The translations under genes and the position numbers were made by a program. A stretch of 64,000 bases of DNA from Motilimonas eburnea (GTDB lineage: Bacteria; Pseudomonadota; Gammaproteobacteria; Enterobacterales; CBDFNC01), in NCBI RefSeq assembly GCF_021295345.1, contig NZ_JAIMJB010000004.1:184567-248566 (forward strand), read 5' to 3'. The notes under the pieces were generated by a model. It had not been told where the DNA came from. It saw only the letters and a program-made list of their open reading frames with translations, and did no database searches. Below are positions 7,780-17,544 of the stretch, in pieces; position 1 is the first letter of the stretch, and each line of letters begins with the position of its first letter.

Positions 7780-8541
7780 CTAAAGCTCTTTGTGAAACGC
7801 TTTCTCGAGCCCTTGTTCAAGCTCATGCTCAAGGCTTTGTTGCAGTTCTTCCTCCAGCGCTTGCTGCGACAGTTCATCGAACTCAATGGGCAACACTTGC
7901 TCAGTCATCAACTTACCGCCAGCATTTACCTGAGCCGATGCTTGCTTGAGTAATTGTGCTTGTGCTTCCTTAAGGGCTTGGGCGAGCACTTGCCGCTCTA
8001 AATACGCAGGATCCGTGTACTTGATTAGTTCTTTTGGCCAAGTGGGGATAACTTGTTCCATTTGCTGGTTTAACACTTTTTCAGCAAAAACCGTTGGTGA
8101 GCCAACACTGATCAACATCACCGCCATTTGATTGGTTTCGGCATTCCAAACCAAACCCGCTTTTTCCGCTAATTCAGGCACCGGCGTATAATTGGACACG
8201 AGGTAATACAAGGGGCCTTGTTGTTGGATTTCATTGGCGGTATCGAGTAAAGCCACTGCCGTAGCATAGTGCTCACCCAGTAAAGGCACCATGCGACTTT
8301 CAACAATAGGCTGCTTCAGTAAATTGACTTCTTTAGGGTCTAGGCCCACTAATGGTTTTAGCAGTGCCCACATTAACTGTCCTTGAGGTGATAATAACAA
8401 TAACGGCGCAGCACAGGCATTTAGAAATAATACCCACCACAATAAGTGAAGAGGCCGACGAAGTATGAGTATCCATTTACCCAAGATAGGTTTGCTCCAA
8501 TCAACGCCGGCACGTCGCCGGCGGCGGATTATAGCGAGCAA
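7780..8541 (-). CDS. Membrane-anchored protein, unknown function
   Basis: Not recognised. The frame has a basic N terminus (RRRRR), one or two hydrophobic segments (about residues 26-55), a mixed soluble domain and a C-terminal helical region very rich in Gln, Leu and Glu (residues ~185-253, ending in repeated ELEQ/EELQQ patterns) that probably forms a coiled coil. No ATG opens the frame: the upstream codon is TTG (8541), and a TTG within ILGKW about 23 codons in is an alternative, so the start is uncertain. It is followed upstream by the M23 peptidase gene in the same direction, 96 bp away. Confidence 0.55.
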   Translation of the reverse strand: MLAIIRRRRRAGVDWSKPILGKWILILRRPLHLLWWVLFLNACAAPLLLLSPQGQLMWALLKPLVGLDPKEVNLLKQPIVESRMVPLLGEHYATAVALLDTANEIQQQGPLYYLVSNYTPVPELAEKAGLVWNAETNQMAVMLISVGSPTVFAEKVLNQQMEQVIPTWPKELIKYTDPAYLERQVLAQALKEAQAQLLKQASAQVNAGGKLMTEQVLPIEFDELSQQALEEELQQSLEHELEQGLEKAFHKEL

Positions 8542-8637
8542 ATTTTAAACAATCGAGTATTATTTCAAAGGAAGAATACGTTTTTTTTCATTCACTTAAG
8601 CAAACGTCACCAAGAGTAAAAACCGCCTCTTAATCAG

Positions 8638-9996
8638 TTATTTAAAGGCAAGTGTCAAACGATTTTGCGCATTCAGCGCCGCCATTAAAGGCGATGAAAA
8701 AGTGATGAAACTCGCCTTCGCTTCACCCGTTAAGGACTCGGCTTGAGGCAGCTTCACGGTTTTCGGATTGGTGTGCACACCGTTAACAAGAAATTCGTAA
8801 TGTAGGTGAGGTCCTGTCACGCGTCCCGTTGCGCCTACCGTGCCAATTTTATCACCTTGTTTAACACGCTGGTTTTGCTTAACTAAGCGTTTATTTAAGT
8901 GTAAGTATTTAGTGATGTAGCTAGAGCTATGTTTGATCACAACATAATTACCATTAAACTTGTTGTAACCTGAAGTGATAACCTTACCATCACCGGCTGA
9001 CACCACAGGGGTGCCAGTTCGTGCTGCATAATCAATTCCGCGGTGCGCTCGAACCTTACCTGTTACGGGATGACGACGTTTGGGGTTGAAGTTGGAACTG
9101 ATATATTTAAAGTTAACTGGCGCACGTAAAAAAGCCTTACGCATGGCCTTGCCCTCTGGCGTGTAAAAGCTGCCATCTTCACTTCTCACCGCCTGAAACT
9201 TTTCTCCTTGATTGATGAATTCTGCCGCTAAAATGTTACCTGTTTTCACAAACTCTCCCTGTGAATATAAGGTTTCATAAAGCACAGCAAAGCTATCGCC
9301 TTGGCGTATATCTAAGGCAAAATCCACATCCCAACCAAATATATTAGCGAGTTCCATGATCACACTGGGCTCTAAACCACTGTTCATCCCTGCATTCCAA
9401 AAGTTAGAGACAATATCGGCGCGGGTAAATGCGGTGCGGGTTTCGAGTTCAAGAGTGTCTACTTCAACATTAAACCCGGTTGCTCCCTTAGTGACCACGA
9501 GCGTCTCGGTACTATTGTAGGGATAACGCAATTGCTGCAACTTACCGTTTTCGGTCAAGGTAAAGTGCAAGGTATCGCCCGGGTGGATCCGCCTTAGCTT
9601 ATGAGCATCTCCCCCTAAATTATCTATGCGAAATAAGGTTTTAGCACTAATGCCCGCACGCTCAAAAATCAGCGCTAAGCTGTCGCCTGGCGCGACGGTG
9701 ATTTCTTTATTGGACCACTGCTGAGTTTGGCTTGAAGCGCTCAAGGATGAGACTTCAGGCTGCGTCAATGACAAAGGTAGCGGGTATTTTTTGCCTACCT
9801 GATACTTTTGTTGGCCGGGCTCAAGTATTGCCTCTATGGCTTGTTCGTTTATTGATGATGTTGTCGTACTCGCGGCCAGTGTCACGGTTTCACTGCTAGC
9901 AGCTTGCAAATACCGACTGGATAAGACGCTAAAGCCAATGACAAAACACACTAAGATAAGGCTATATATATTGTTAATACGAAAACTGGAAGACAT
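8638..9996 (-). CDS. MepM-like M23 family murein endopeptidase
   Basis: A 452-residue cell-wall hydrolase, predicted to cut peptide cross-links during envelope growth. It has an N-terminal membrane anchor (about residues 12-32), an OapA/LysM-like region (SLALIFERAGISAKTLFRIDNLGG, with pieces around 100-150), a middle domain (FGWDVDFALDIRQGDSFAVLYE) and a C-terminal LytM domain with zinc ligands H and D in HRGIDYA and the HxH motif LHYEF preceded by GPH. All catalytic ligands are present, unlike EnvC/NlpD-type activators. In Shewanella-type genomes a gene of this kind neighbours tyrS, consistent with this location. Confidence 0.9.
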   Translation of the reverse strand: MSSSFRINNIYSLILVCFVIGFSVLSSRYLQAASSETVTLAASTTTSSINEQAIEAILEPGQQKYQVGKKYPLPLSLTQPEVSSLSASSQTQQWSNKEITVAPGDSLALIFERAGISAKTLFRIDNLGGDAHKLRRIHPGDTLHFTLTENGKLQQLRYPYNSTETLVVTKGATGFNVEVDTLELETRTAFTRADIVSNFWNAGMNSGLEPSVIMELANIFGWDVDFALDIRQGDSFAVLYETLYSQGEFVKTGNILAAEFINQGEKFQAVRSEDGSFYTPEGKAMRKAFLRAPVNFKYISSNFNPKRRHPVTGKVRAHRGIDYAARTGTPVVSAGDGKVITSGYNKFNGNYVVIKHSSSYITKYLHLNKRLVKQNQRVKQGDKIGTVGATGRVTGPHLHYEFLVNGVHTNPKTVKLPQAESLTGEAKASFITFSSPLMAALNAQNRLTLAFK

Positions 9997-10105
9997 CTAA
10001 ACCACACTGAACCCAAACTTTAGACTGATGGATTCTATCTATTGCGGCTCAGTTTAGCCATGCCCGCTCAGCTTGGGGTCACGTTTGAGCTCTCAATTTT
10101 AAAAC

Positions 10106-10594
10106 TTAATCCAGGGTTCTGGGCTTTAATTGCGCGTAATCGAAGAGATCTTGATGAGAAGTGACCAGCTGATCTTTAACATTAATGGTGAGGATGGTAA
10201 CCATAGGCAAGCTAAACTCGATGGTTTGCTCGGGAAAGCCATAAAGGGATCCTTCTCCGCGATAATGGTAGGTACCGATAAAGACAGCCACTTTTTTCGC
10301 CACAAAAAATTGGCTTTGCTCAAACCTTGCTTGTACCATACCTTGGTTGGCCCGATGCAAAAATGCCAGTATCTGACGTTTCCCCTTGTAACTTTTGCCC
10401 GCAGTACTGTCGGTCAAGGTTGACTTTTCACTGAGGTAATTGCCTAACTCAGTATAATTCCCCGCCATTAACAGTTGCATATAGTGCTGTGCTAAAGCCT
10501 CACGAGACAGGGCCGGTAATGGTTGCGCTGACAGCGTCACTGCCCAGCAGATAAGGGCGATGGCGCTAAAAAAACGTAACGAACCGGCAAACAT
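10106..10594 (-). CDS. Secreted NTF2/SnoaL-like protein
   Basis: The 162-residue product has a signal peptide (SLRFFSAIALICWAVTLSA, cleavage near SAQ at about 24) and then an NTF2-like cone fold pattern: LSREALAQHYMQLLMAGNYTELGNYL, central strands, and a C-terminal VTILTINVKDQLVTSHQDLFDY typical of SnoaL/ketosteroid-isomerase-like proteins. No catalytic role can be assigned. The start is supported by AAGGTGA 3-8 bp upstream, which is also the end of the TRIC gene; the two genes are separated by only 3 bp and likely form one operon. Confidence 0.7.
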   Translation of the reverse strand: MFAGSLRFFSAIALICWAVTLSAQPLPALSREALAQHYMQLLMAGNYTELGNYLSEKSTLTDSTAGKSYKGKRQILAFLHRANQGMVQARFEQSQFFVAKKVAVFIGTYHYRGEGSLYGFPEQTIEFSLPMVTILTINVKDQLVTSHQDLFDYAQLKPRTLD

Positions 10595-10597
10595 GGA

Positions 10598-11218
10598 TCA
10601 CCTTCTTAAGTTAAAAACAGGCAATGATAAATGCCAACGAAGGGCAGCTAAACGCAAGCTTAGTGTCCCTGTCATGGCGATTCCTAATGCCCAACCATCA
10701 TCAATGCCAAGGTACAAACTGCTGGTGTATAAAACGCCACCCAATATAGAGGCCGTTGCATATATTTCTTTTTGCAACACAAACGGGATTTGTCCTGCTA
10801 AAACATCGCGGATCATGCCGCCGGCAACGCCCGTGATCACCCCCATGACGACGGCCACTACAGCGGGCAACTCATAAGATAAGGCCTTTTCAGCCCCTAT
10901 CACAGTAAACAAGGCTAAACCGAAGGCGTCAAGAACGGGCAATAAAAAGCTCGGCAGACGATGGGCCTTGCGCGCCGTTAACATACTGATCAAGGCGGTG
11001 GCAAAAATCACATATAAATAAATGGTTTCGTTGATCCAAAAAACAGGCACGGCCCCAATTGCCATGTCTCGAATGGTCCCCCCACCGATGGCTGTCACTG
11101 AAGCTAACACCACCACGCCGATGGGATCCATTTTTAGCCTGCCGGCCACCAGCACCCCAGAAATGGCGAAAACAATACAACCAAGTAAATCAGAGAAAAA
11201 AACAAATTGAGCAAGCAT
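10598..11218 (-). CDS. TRIC (YadS/UPF0126) family cation channel homologue
   Basis: A 206-residue integral membrane protein with seven predicted hydrophobic segments made of two related halves, each carrying the glycine-rich turn GGGTIRD (about residues 45-51) or GGMIRD (about 131-136). This duplicated pattern is diagnostic of the bacterial TRIC family, trimeric monovalent-cation channels of the inner membrane; the physiological role in bacteria is poorly known. It leads the two-gene unit with the NTF2-like gene. Confidence 0.88.
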   Translation of the reverse strand: MLAQFVFFSDLLGCIVFAISGVLVAGRLKMDPIGVVVLASVTAIGGGTIRDMAIGAVPVFWINETIYLYVIFATALISMLTARKAHRLPSFLLPVLDAFGLALFTVIGAEKALSYELPAVVAVVMGVITGVAGGMIRDVLAGQIPFVLQKEIYATASILGGVLYTSSLYLGIDDGWALGIAMTGTLSLRLAALRWHLSLPVFNLRR

Positions 11219-11296
11219 GAGTTGGATGGCAATCAGTCAAATTTGGCGCGATTTTACCCTAACCAAACTTAAAATATTATCTTTATGTTAAAAAAA

Positions 11297-11327
11297 ACGG
11301 TGCTAAGGTTTGTGTCCTTAGCACCGT
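11297..11327 (-). terminator. Rho-independent terminator of the RND efflux operon
   Basis: ACGGTGCTAAGG (11297-11308) and CCTTAGCACCGT (11316-11327) form a perfect 12-bp stem with a 7-nt loop; on the minus strand it is followed by eight T (the A-run 11290-11297). Confidence 0.93.
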
Positions 11328-11345
11328 TTATGAACTGAGCTTAAT

Positions 11346-14300
11346 TTAGGCTCCTTCTAAACTTCCGTCAACATCAACGTTGGCGGCTTTACCCGCTTTA
11401 CGGCGTTTGAAAAAATCGGTCACATTGATTCCAAGTTTCAATAAACAGGGAGTAAGGACCAATGTCAGCACAGTCGCAAATGCCAAGCCACCCGCAATGG
11501 CTGTCGCCAACTGCGACCACATCTGGGTGCTAGGTGCGCCAAACTCAACAAGGCGATTAACAATATCAACATTGGTTTCTAAGACCATAGGCATGAGGCC
11601 TAGTACGGTGGTCACTGTGGTCATTAAGACGGGACGAAGGCGCTGGGCACCTGTGCGCAAAATAGCCTCGACAGCCGTCATCCCTTTGCTACGTAAGTAG
11701 TTAAAGGTGTCGATCAATACAATATTGTTATTGACGACAATCCCCGCTAGCGCAATCACACCAATGCCTGACATGACTATACCAAAGGGCTTTTGCGTTA
11801 AATATAAGGCAAAGAACACCCCCACGGTAGAGAACAATACAGCACTTAAAATTAACCCAGCTTGATAGAAGGAGTTAAATTGGGTGACCAAGATGATCGC
11901 CATCACAAACAAGGCCACCAGAAATGCCTGACTTAAAAAGGCCGACGACTCTGCTTCGTCCTCATTCTGGCCACGAATTTTAATGCTTAGCCTAGGGTCG
12001 ATATCCATGGCCGCCAATTCCGCATCAATGCCAGCCAATATTTCATGCAGCTGATAACCAGGCGCTAAATCAGCACTGATGGTAATGGATTTACGTCCAT
12101 CAACCTTGTGAATAGTGGCTTGCTTATGGGCCGCAGACAACTCAACAAAGTTAGTAATGGGCACTTGACCATGGCTGGTTTTGATACGTAATTCATCCAG
12201 TCGCGCCAAGCTGCGTTTATCTTCAGGAAAGCGCACCCGAATATCTAACTCATCGTCAACATCATCAGGGCGGTATTCACCTAGCTTCACCCCTGAAGTG
12301 ATAAATTGCACTGTGCTACCGACTAAAGCAGCATCAGCACCGTAGCGAGCAGCATCAGCACGATCAACATTGAGTTGCCATTCAATACCAGGTTTGTCGC
12401 CGTTGTCTTCGATGTTAACAAAGTAGCCTGAGTTCACCATTTTCTCACGCATCATCTTAGCCGCAGGCTCTAGTAACTCGGAAAAACGCGAATTAAGCTC
12501 TATCGCCACATCCTTTTCTGAAGGGGGTCCCCCTTCGTCCTTTTTGATCACAATGGTGATACCCGCTAACGCTTGTGTACGTTGATAAATGTCCTCGATG
12601 ACCTCATCGGCTGGACGTCGGACTTGCCAATCAAATAAGTTCACCCGGATGGTGCCGATAAGATCGTCTTCATTGTTACCTGAGCTACCCGTTTTCACCA
12701 CCAAGGTGTCAATGTCATCCATGCCCAGAATCTTGTTTTCAACCTCGGCCATTAAGGCGTCTTTTTCATAAATTGACAGGTCGCCATAAGAGCGAACTTT
12801 TATATTAAAGCCTGCGGGCTCCATATCAGGGAAAAAGGTAACGCCAAGATTAGAACTGCCATACAAGAAGATCACCAACACCGATACCACTAACGCGGAA
12901 AGGAGAGCAAGAAAAGGATACTTGATAGCACGGTTTAAAAAGCGCACATACTTTCCGGTAAAACCCGGTAAAGTCAATATGTTACCTGTTTCAGCCTGTA
13001 GCAATGCTTGTTTGTTTTTTTCAGAAACGGGCCTTGCCTTACCAAATATTCCCCCTAATGCTGGCACAAAGACTAAAGCCATCAACAGGGATGCCAACAA
13101 GGTGCAAATAAGGGTTAGGGGCAGATATTGCATAAATTCGCCCATGATCCCAGGCCAAAACATGAGTGGCGCAAAAGCCGCAAGGGTGGTCGCCGTTGAC
13201 GCTGTGATTGGCCACGCCATGCGCTTAGCAGCAAGGCGATAGGCTTGTTTTTTGGGGATCCCTTCTGACATTTCACGATCGGCATACTCGGTCACCACTA
13301 TCGCCCCATCAACGAGCATTCCTACCGCCATGATCAAGGAGAACATCACCACTATATTAATGGTCATACCAAAGATAGCTAAGATCAAAATGCCGGTTAA
13401 AAATGAGCCCGGAATCGAGATCCCGACTAAGGCTGCACTGCGAACGCCAAGAATGGCGACAATCACTATCACCACTAAGATGATGGCCGAGCTAACATTA
13501 GCTTGCAATTCACCTAGCATGTTTTTGACTTCTTTTGACTGATCGCCAGCGAAATCAACCTTGACATTCGTTGGCCAAGCCTTACTTTCCTCAGCCACCA
13601 GCGCACGCACTTTCTCAACCGTGGAGATCATGTTTTCACCCGGTCGCTTCACCACCTCTAACGCCAGAGTAGGCTTGCCATTGACGCGAGCAAATGACTC
13701 AGGATCCTTAAAGGTTCTTCTTATGGTGGCGACATCAGCAAAATAAACAACCGTATCACCGTCTACCTTAATGGGTAGACTCATGATGTCTTGTAGATTA
13801 CTGAATACGGATGGCACCTTGATGGGAAAACGGCCTTGACCTGTATCCATGTTACCGGCGGCCACTATCTGGTTGTTTCGCGAGATAAGTTGGTAAATAT
13901 CGGCCGTATCTAGGTTATAGCTTTCAAGTAACAGGGGATCGACCAAGATTTCCATCATGTCTTCACGATCGCCTTGTAACTTAACCTCTAAGACCTCACG
14001 CATGCCCTCAATTTCATCTTGCAACTCACGGCTAATCGCCACCAAAGCACGCTCTGGTGCAGATCCAGAAATCAGTACGGTCAACGCCGGGTTCATACTG
14101 GCAAAGGTGATTTCATGTATGGTGGGCTCATCTGTGCCATCAGGAAGCTTAGCCTTAGCTAAGCTGACTTTTTCTCGCACATCGGCCAAGGCATCTTTTA
14201 CATCGATACCCACGTTAAATTCCATGGTCACAGAGCCATGACTTGCCAAAGCCACCGAGGTCATTTCTTTAATGCCCTCTATTCCCTTGAGTTCTTGCTC

Positions 14301-14504
14301 AAGTGGTCGCAATAACAAACGCTCAGCATCTTCGGGTGAAATGCCTTCGTGATGTACCGAAACATAAAGAAACGGAATTTGGATATCTGGATTCGATTCT
14401 TTAGGGATATTGCTATAGGTGACTGAGCCGGCGATGAGTAGCAGCAGTAACATCATGACGACGGTGCGCGCACGTCCCAATGCGGCATCTATCATACTAA
14501 CCAT
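11346..14504 (-). CDS. RND family efflux transporter permease
   Basis: The 1052-residue inner-membrane pump has the RND layout: TM1 at about residues 11-31, a large periplasmic porter/docking loop, TM2-6, a second large loop and TM7-12. It would expel drugs or other amphiphiles by proton exchange together with the adjacent adaptor and a TolC-type channel. TM4 carries VDGAIVVTEY where AcrB has VDDAIVVVEN, and TM10 carries VVNNNIVLID where AcrB has a Lys, so its proton relay is of the variant seen in SwrC-like members. The ATG at 14504 is chosen since GGAGG lies 8 bp upstream; the longer frame to 14528 lacks this. It overlaps the adaptor's stop by 8 bp. Confidence 0.93.
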   Translation of the reverse strand: MVSMIDAALGRARTVVMMLLLLLIAGSVTYSNIPKESNPDIQIPFLYVSVHHEGISPEDAERLLLRPLEQELKGIEGIKEMTSVALASHGSVTMEFNVGIDVKDALADVREKVSLAKAKLPDGTDEPTIHEITFASMNPALTVLISGSAPERALVAISRELQDEIEGMREVLEVKLQGDREDMMEILVDPLLLESYNLDTADIYQLISRNNQIVAAGNMDTGQGRFPIKVPSVFSNLQDIMSLPIKVDGDTVVYFADVATIRRTFKDPESFARVNGKPTLALEVVKRPGENMISTVEKVRALVAEESKAWPTNVKVDFAGDQSKEVKNMLGELQANVSSAIILVVIVIVAILGVRSAALVGISIPGSFLTGILILAIFGMTINIVVMFSLIMAVGMLVDGAIVVTEYADREMSEGIPKKQAYRLAAKRMAWPITASTATTLAAFAPLMFWPGIMGEFMQYLPLTLICTLLASLLMALVFVPALGGIFGKARPVSEKNKQALLQAETGNILTLPGFTGKYVRFLNRAIKYPFLALLSALVVSVLVIFLYGSSNLGVTFFPDMEPAGFNIKVRSYGDLSIYEKDALMAEVENKILGMDDIDTLVVKTGSSGNNEDDLIGTIRVNLFDWQVRRPADEVIEDIYQRTQALAGITIVIKKDEGGPPSEKDVAIELNSRFSELLEPAAKMMREKMVNSGYFVNIEDNGDKPGIEWQLNVDRADAARYGADAALVGSTVQFITSGVKLGEYRPDDVDDELDIRVRFPEDKRSLARLDELRIKTSHGQVPITNFVELSAAHKQATIHKVDGRKSITISADLAPGYQLHEILAGIDAELAAMDIDPRLSIKIRGQNEDEAESSAFLSQAFLVALFVMAIILVTQFNSFYQAGLILSAVLFSTVGVFFALYLTQKPFGIVMSGIGVIALAGIVVNNNIVLIDTFNYLRSKGMTAVEAILRTGAQRLRPVLMTTVTTVLGLMPMVLETNVDIVNRLVEFGAPSTQMWSQLATAIAGGLAFATVLTLVLTPCLLKLGINVTDFFKRRKAGKAANVDVDGSLEGA

Positions 14505-15597
14505 TATTTGCCTCCGCGCTGACAGCAATCACTTTGTCGCCAGGGTTAACAAACCCTTGACCTACAGTAATGACATCAACAGTGCCCGTAAATCCTGCCA
14601 ACCAAACCCCATCATCTTCAGCTTTCACGACCTTAATGGGGGTAAAGACCACATGCTCATCAGAAACGGTTTTGATCCCGAGCTCGCCATCATCATCTAA
14701 GGCCAACACCGCCGGCGTCACTTTTATCGCCATGGTCTCTTGTAAGGGAATACTCAGCTCAGCACTGAGTCCGGCTAAATAGGTTAAGTCGGGGTTATCG
14801 ATCGCCACTTCAATCCGAAAGGTATTGGTGGCCGCATTGGATACTGAGGAGATATATTTTATGGTTCCAGCCACATTATCGTAGTTGATCAATCTTGCAT
14901 GGGCGGTTTGCCCCAGCTTGATTTGGTTAATGTCTTTTTCGGTCACATCACCCACCACAATAATCGGATCGATATCAGCCACTTGCGCAATGGGATCGCC
15001 AATGCCTAAAAAGTCGCCCTGCTCGACCATTCTTTGGTTAAGAATGCCTGAAAAAGGAGCTTTGATGAGGGTTTTTTCGATTTGTAAAGATAAGCTTGCA
15101 ACGGATACCCGTGCGTCAACTAATGCCGCTTCAGCCTCAGCTAACCTTGCTTTACCCTGAAAGCCTTGAGTGCTTAACTTTTTAGCCCCGTTGTATTCAA
15201 TTTCTCTTTGTCTTAGTAATGCCTTCGCTCGGGCTAACTGCTCTTTACGATCATTCATTTCCAATCGCACAATGGGATCGCCCTTGTTCACTAACGCACC
15301 ACGCTTGGCATAAACTTCAACCACTTTTCCGCTCACCTCAGCACTCAAGGTTGCTTGGCGGCTTGGTTCACTGCGGCCGTATAAGGTTAAATCTTTAACC
15401 ACCGACTGCGCTACAAACTGTGCCACCCGCACCTTAGGTAACACTTGCTCGGTCTCAGCTTGCTTAGTTTCATGTAAATCGGTTTGCTCTTGAGCTTGCC
15501 CAGAGAGCATCCATAAAAGTAATAGCACGGTAAGAAAAATGGCAATGATATAAGGTCGCGTTGCGAGCCAATTCGACACAGCAGCTGGGCCAGGCAT
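14497..15597 (-). CDS. RND efflux periplasmic adaptor (membrane fusion protein)
   Basis: A 366-residue HlyD/AcrA-type adaptor linking the RND pump to an outer-membrane channel. It has an N-terminal anchor (TM about 15-33), a lipoyl-like half (KVVEVYAKRGALVNKGDPIVRL), a coiled-coil hairpin (AKALLRQREIEYNGAKKLSTQG), the second lipoyl half (LIKAPFSGILNQRMVEQGDF) and beta-barrel / membrane-proximal domains. The start at 15597 (MPGPAAVSN) is supported by AAGGAG 7 bp upstream; an ATG at 15651 gives an unlikely acidic N-terminal extension. It is the first gene of the operon; no adjacent regulator is present. Confidence 0.92.
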   Translation of the reverse strand: MPGPAAVSNWLATRPYIIAIFLTVLLLLWMLSGQAQEQTDLHETKQAETEQVLPKVRVAQFVAQSVVKDLTLYGRSEPSRQATLSAEVSGKVVEVYAKRGALVNKGDPIVRLEMNDRKEQLARAKALLRQREIEYNGAKKLSTQGFQGKARLAEAEAALVDARVSVASLSLQIEKTLIKAPFSGILNQRMVEQGDFLGIGDPIAQVADIDPIIVVGDVTEKDINQIKLGQTAHARLINYDNVAGTIKYISSVSNAATNTFRIEVAIDNPDLTYLAGLSAELSIPLQETMAIKVTPAVLALDDDGELGIKTVSDEHVVFTPIKVVKAEDDGVWLAGFTGTVDVITVGQGFVNPGDKVIAVSAEANNG

Positions 15598-15791
15598 GAT
15601 TTCTCCTTGAATAAATGACGTTTCGTCATCAACAGCTAATATTGATTCCATTAGATTACATTATCGAACCGCAAAATGATATTTAGATGATAAAAAATGC
15701 AGTTTGATTTTTTTCATCCTAATGGATATTGGGTTAAGTTTCTGACTGAAAGTGCGGTTTAGTAACAAATACGGCCCGCAACTGGTAGGCG

Positions 15792-15810
15792 ATCACTTTT
15801 ATTAAGTGAT
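15792..15810. promoter_or_regulatory. Palindrome upstream of the efflux operon
   Basis: ATCACTT (15792-15798) and AAGTGAT (15804-15810) flank 5 nt in the AT-rich gap between the adaptor start (15597) and erpA (15930). It could be an operator or a weak hairpin; nothing else in the gap apart from the erpA terminator is recognisable. Confidence 0.3.
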
Positions 15811-15864
15811 TGATATTGATTAAATAATATACAAAATAATGGAAGTATGATTACGCTAATAGTT

Positions 15865-15907
15865 AAAAGCCACCCTAGCTGCAAGATCGCAATCATAGGT
15901 GGCTAAA
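15865..15907 (-). terminator. Terminator downstream of erpA
   Basis: AGCCACC/GGTGGCT arms (15868-15874, 15898-15904) with AAAA on both flanks, 26 bp below the erpA stop; on the minus strand the stem is followed by TTTTAA. The 23-nt loop is long for a terminator. Confidence 0.55.
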
Positions 15908-15929
15908 ACACTATATAAATAGTAGGACG

Positions 15930-16280
15930 TTATATGCTGAAGCTAGAGCCGCAACCACAGGTCGAGGTCGCGTTTGGGTTGTTAACTAAAAACCTTGAGC
16001 CTTCGAGTCCTTCAGTATAATCGACGGTACCGCCCACTAAGTATTGTAAACTCATCGAGTCAACGACCATAGCAACGCCGTCATTATTGACTACCGTATC
16101 CCCTTCGTTTACTTTTTCGTCAAAAGTAAAACCATATGAGAAACCAGAGCAGCCCCCCCCTGTCACGTAAACACGCAAATTTAGGTTGGGGTTTTCTTCT
16201 TCAGCGATTAACGCTTTCACTTTATTTGCCGCGGCATCACTAAAGTTGATCGGTAATGCTGTTTCTACACCTGTCGACAT
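15930..16280 (-). CDS. erpA: Iron-sulfur cluster insertion protein ErpA
   Basis: A-type carrier that delivers [4Fe-4S] clusters to essential apoproteins such as IspG/IspH. The 116-residue length and the three cluster-binding cysteines are canonical: [11 protein letters not shown] (Cys about 44) and TCGCGSSF near the C terminus (Cys 108 and 110). The start is supported by GAGGTGACAG directly upstream. It is preceded by DUF6776 and hemL in the region; hemL is divergent. Confidence 0.96.
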   Translation of the reverse strand: MSTGVETALPINFSDAAANKVKALIAEEENPNLNLRVYVTGGGCSGFSYGFTFDEKVNEGDTVVNNDGVAMVVDSMSLQYLVGGTVDYTEGLEGSRFLVNNPNATSTCGCGSSFSI

Positions 16281-16366
16281 CTGTCACCTCTAAACGCTAT
16301 ATCTGAGCTGATTATCTAATACCTGAGTAAACAGTTCAAGTATTCATCATTAACAAGACGTTTACC

Positions 16367-17287
16367 CTATGTGCCACCCATCTCTGGGTCTTTGTCAGCT
16401 TCTTGATCCTGCTCAGTGGCATCAGTGGGCGCATCCAGCGCTTCATCGGCCACCTGCTCAGGTTCAGACTCATCAACAGAGGTGGTTTTGAGCGCTTCAC
16501 TGGGTTGGCTTGTTAGCTCATTAAGAGCAGAGGCGCTTTCTAGTGTCGGCTCTGGTGATGACTCTGGAGTCGGCTCTGGTGATGGCTCTGGTGATGGCTC
16601 TGGCGTGGGCGCAGCCACATAGACCTGTGACCAAGGATATTCAGCAGACCAAGATTGTGCTTGCTGATTAGCGCCCGCCAAATCAATCGATAGCTTAACA
16701 TCCGCAGCTTGCATGCCATCAGGCAAGCGAATGTCACCTTCCAAAATTTGGAAATAAGTAAAATCCAAAACCATGTCAGGTTGATTATTTAACGCCAACG
16801 TCGCAAGGTCAGCCGTCACCGTTTGCTGCTGCGGATCTTGCCCGGTGATGGTAAAGGTAGCGGTGCCTTTAATGTGCTCACGCTCCTTGGCCAGTTGTAC
16901 CAACACTAAACGGTATCGAATAAGACCCACTTCAACCTCGCTGAAGGTCAAAGAATCGATGGCAACCCCGCCAACCATTAGCTCAGGAGCCAGAATTTTT
17001 TGAAAAAACGCTAACTCTTTTCGTAATTCAAAGGCTTCATTCTGTGCCAAGGTTAAGGTTTGGTTGATAGAGACTAACGTCGCTTGTTGGGTCTCAAGTT
17101 CGGTATTTTTTAGGGCTAATGCTTGTTCAAGCTCGCCATTTTTCTCTCTAAGCTGCTGAATGTTATTTTGTAGTGGCACGATCATGGCAGCCGTGTCTTG
17201 GTAGCCCTTCTGCCCGGTTAGATAACCAACACTGAGCCCTGCGCCAATCAATATGGCCCACCAAGTGATCCGGATTAACTTTTTCAA
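16367..17287 (-). CDS. DUF6776-type membrane-anchored coiled-coil protein with PEPSPEP tail
   Basis: A 306-residue protein: an N-terminal hydrophobic anchor (about 8-25), a coiled coil (about 40-95, IQQLREKNGELEQALALKNT), a beta-rich domain (about 105-220) and a Pro/Glu/Ser-rich tail with PEPSPEPSPEPTPESSPEPT-like repeats (about 230-250) and an acidic end. The domain plan matches the DUF6776 family found beside erpA/hemL in gammaproteobacteria; its function is not known to me. Translation appears to begin at TTG (17287), with AGAGG about 8 bp upstream; there is no ATG alternative before the anchor. The tail is encoded by 12/18-bp DNA repeats (about 16546-16612) prone to length change. Confidence 0.75.
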   Translation of the reverse strand: MKKLIRITWWAILIGAGLSVGYLTGQKGYQDTAAMIVPLQNNIQQLREKNGELEQALALKNTELETQQATLVSINQTLTLAQNEAFELRKELAFFQKILAPELMVGGVAIDSLTFSEVEVGLIRYRLVLVQLAKEREHIKGTATFTITGQDPQQQTVTADLATLALNNQPDMVLDFTYFQILEGDIRLPDGMQAADVKLSIDLAGANQQAQSWSAEYPWSQVYVAAPTPEPSPEPSPEPTPESSPEPTLESASALNELTSQPSEALKTTSVDESEPEQVADEALDAPTDATEQDQEADKDPEMGGT

Positions 17288-17544
17288 CCTTTTAACCTCT
17301 TGTATATGGAGAGTGAGAGTGTGCTTTTGGTGCTCTGGGTTTAATGTATTCGTTTATTTTTTCACCCATTTAGCCGCATATTATCAAAACTGCAAAATGT
17401 GCGCTGTAAAAAAAATATCTGCGCGGCACAGCCCCCCACCTTTTGTTTGACAACCAAAAAAGGTTAATCAAAGGTGTGAACGCTGCACTTAACGCGGGAT
17501 TTTGCTATATTGCGTAAAAATTTTTTTCAAAGAATAGGACAACC

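Noticed and set aside
10130-10423. Plus-strand ORF opposite the NTF2-like gene
   Set aside because: Shadow of the minus-strand gene, which has a signal peptide, SD and operon context.
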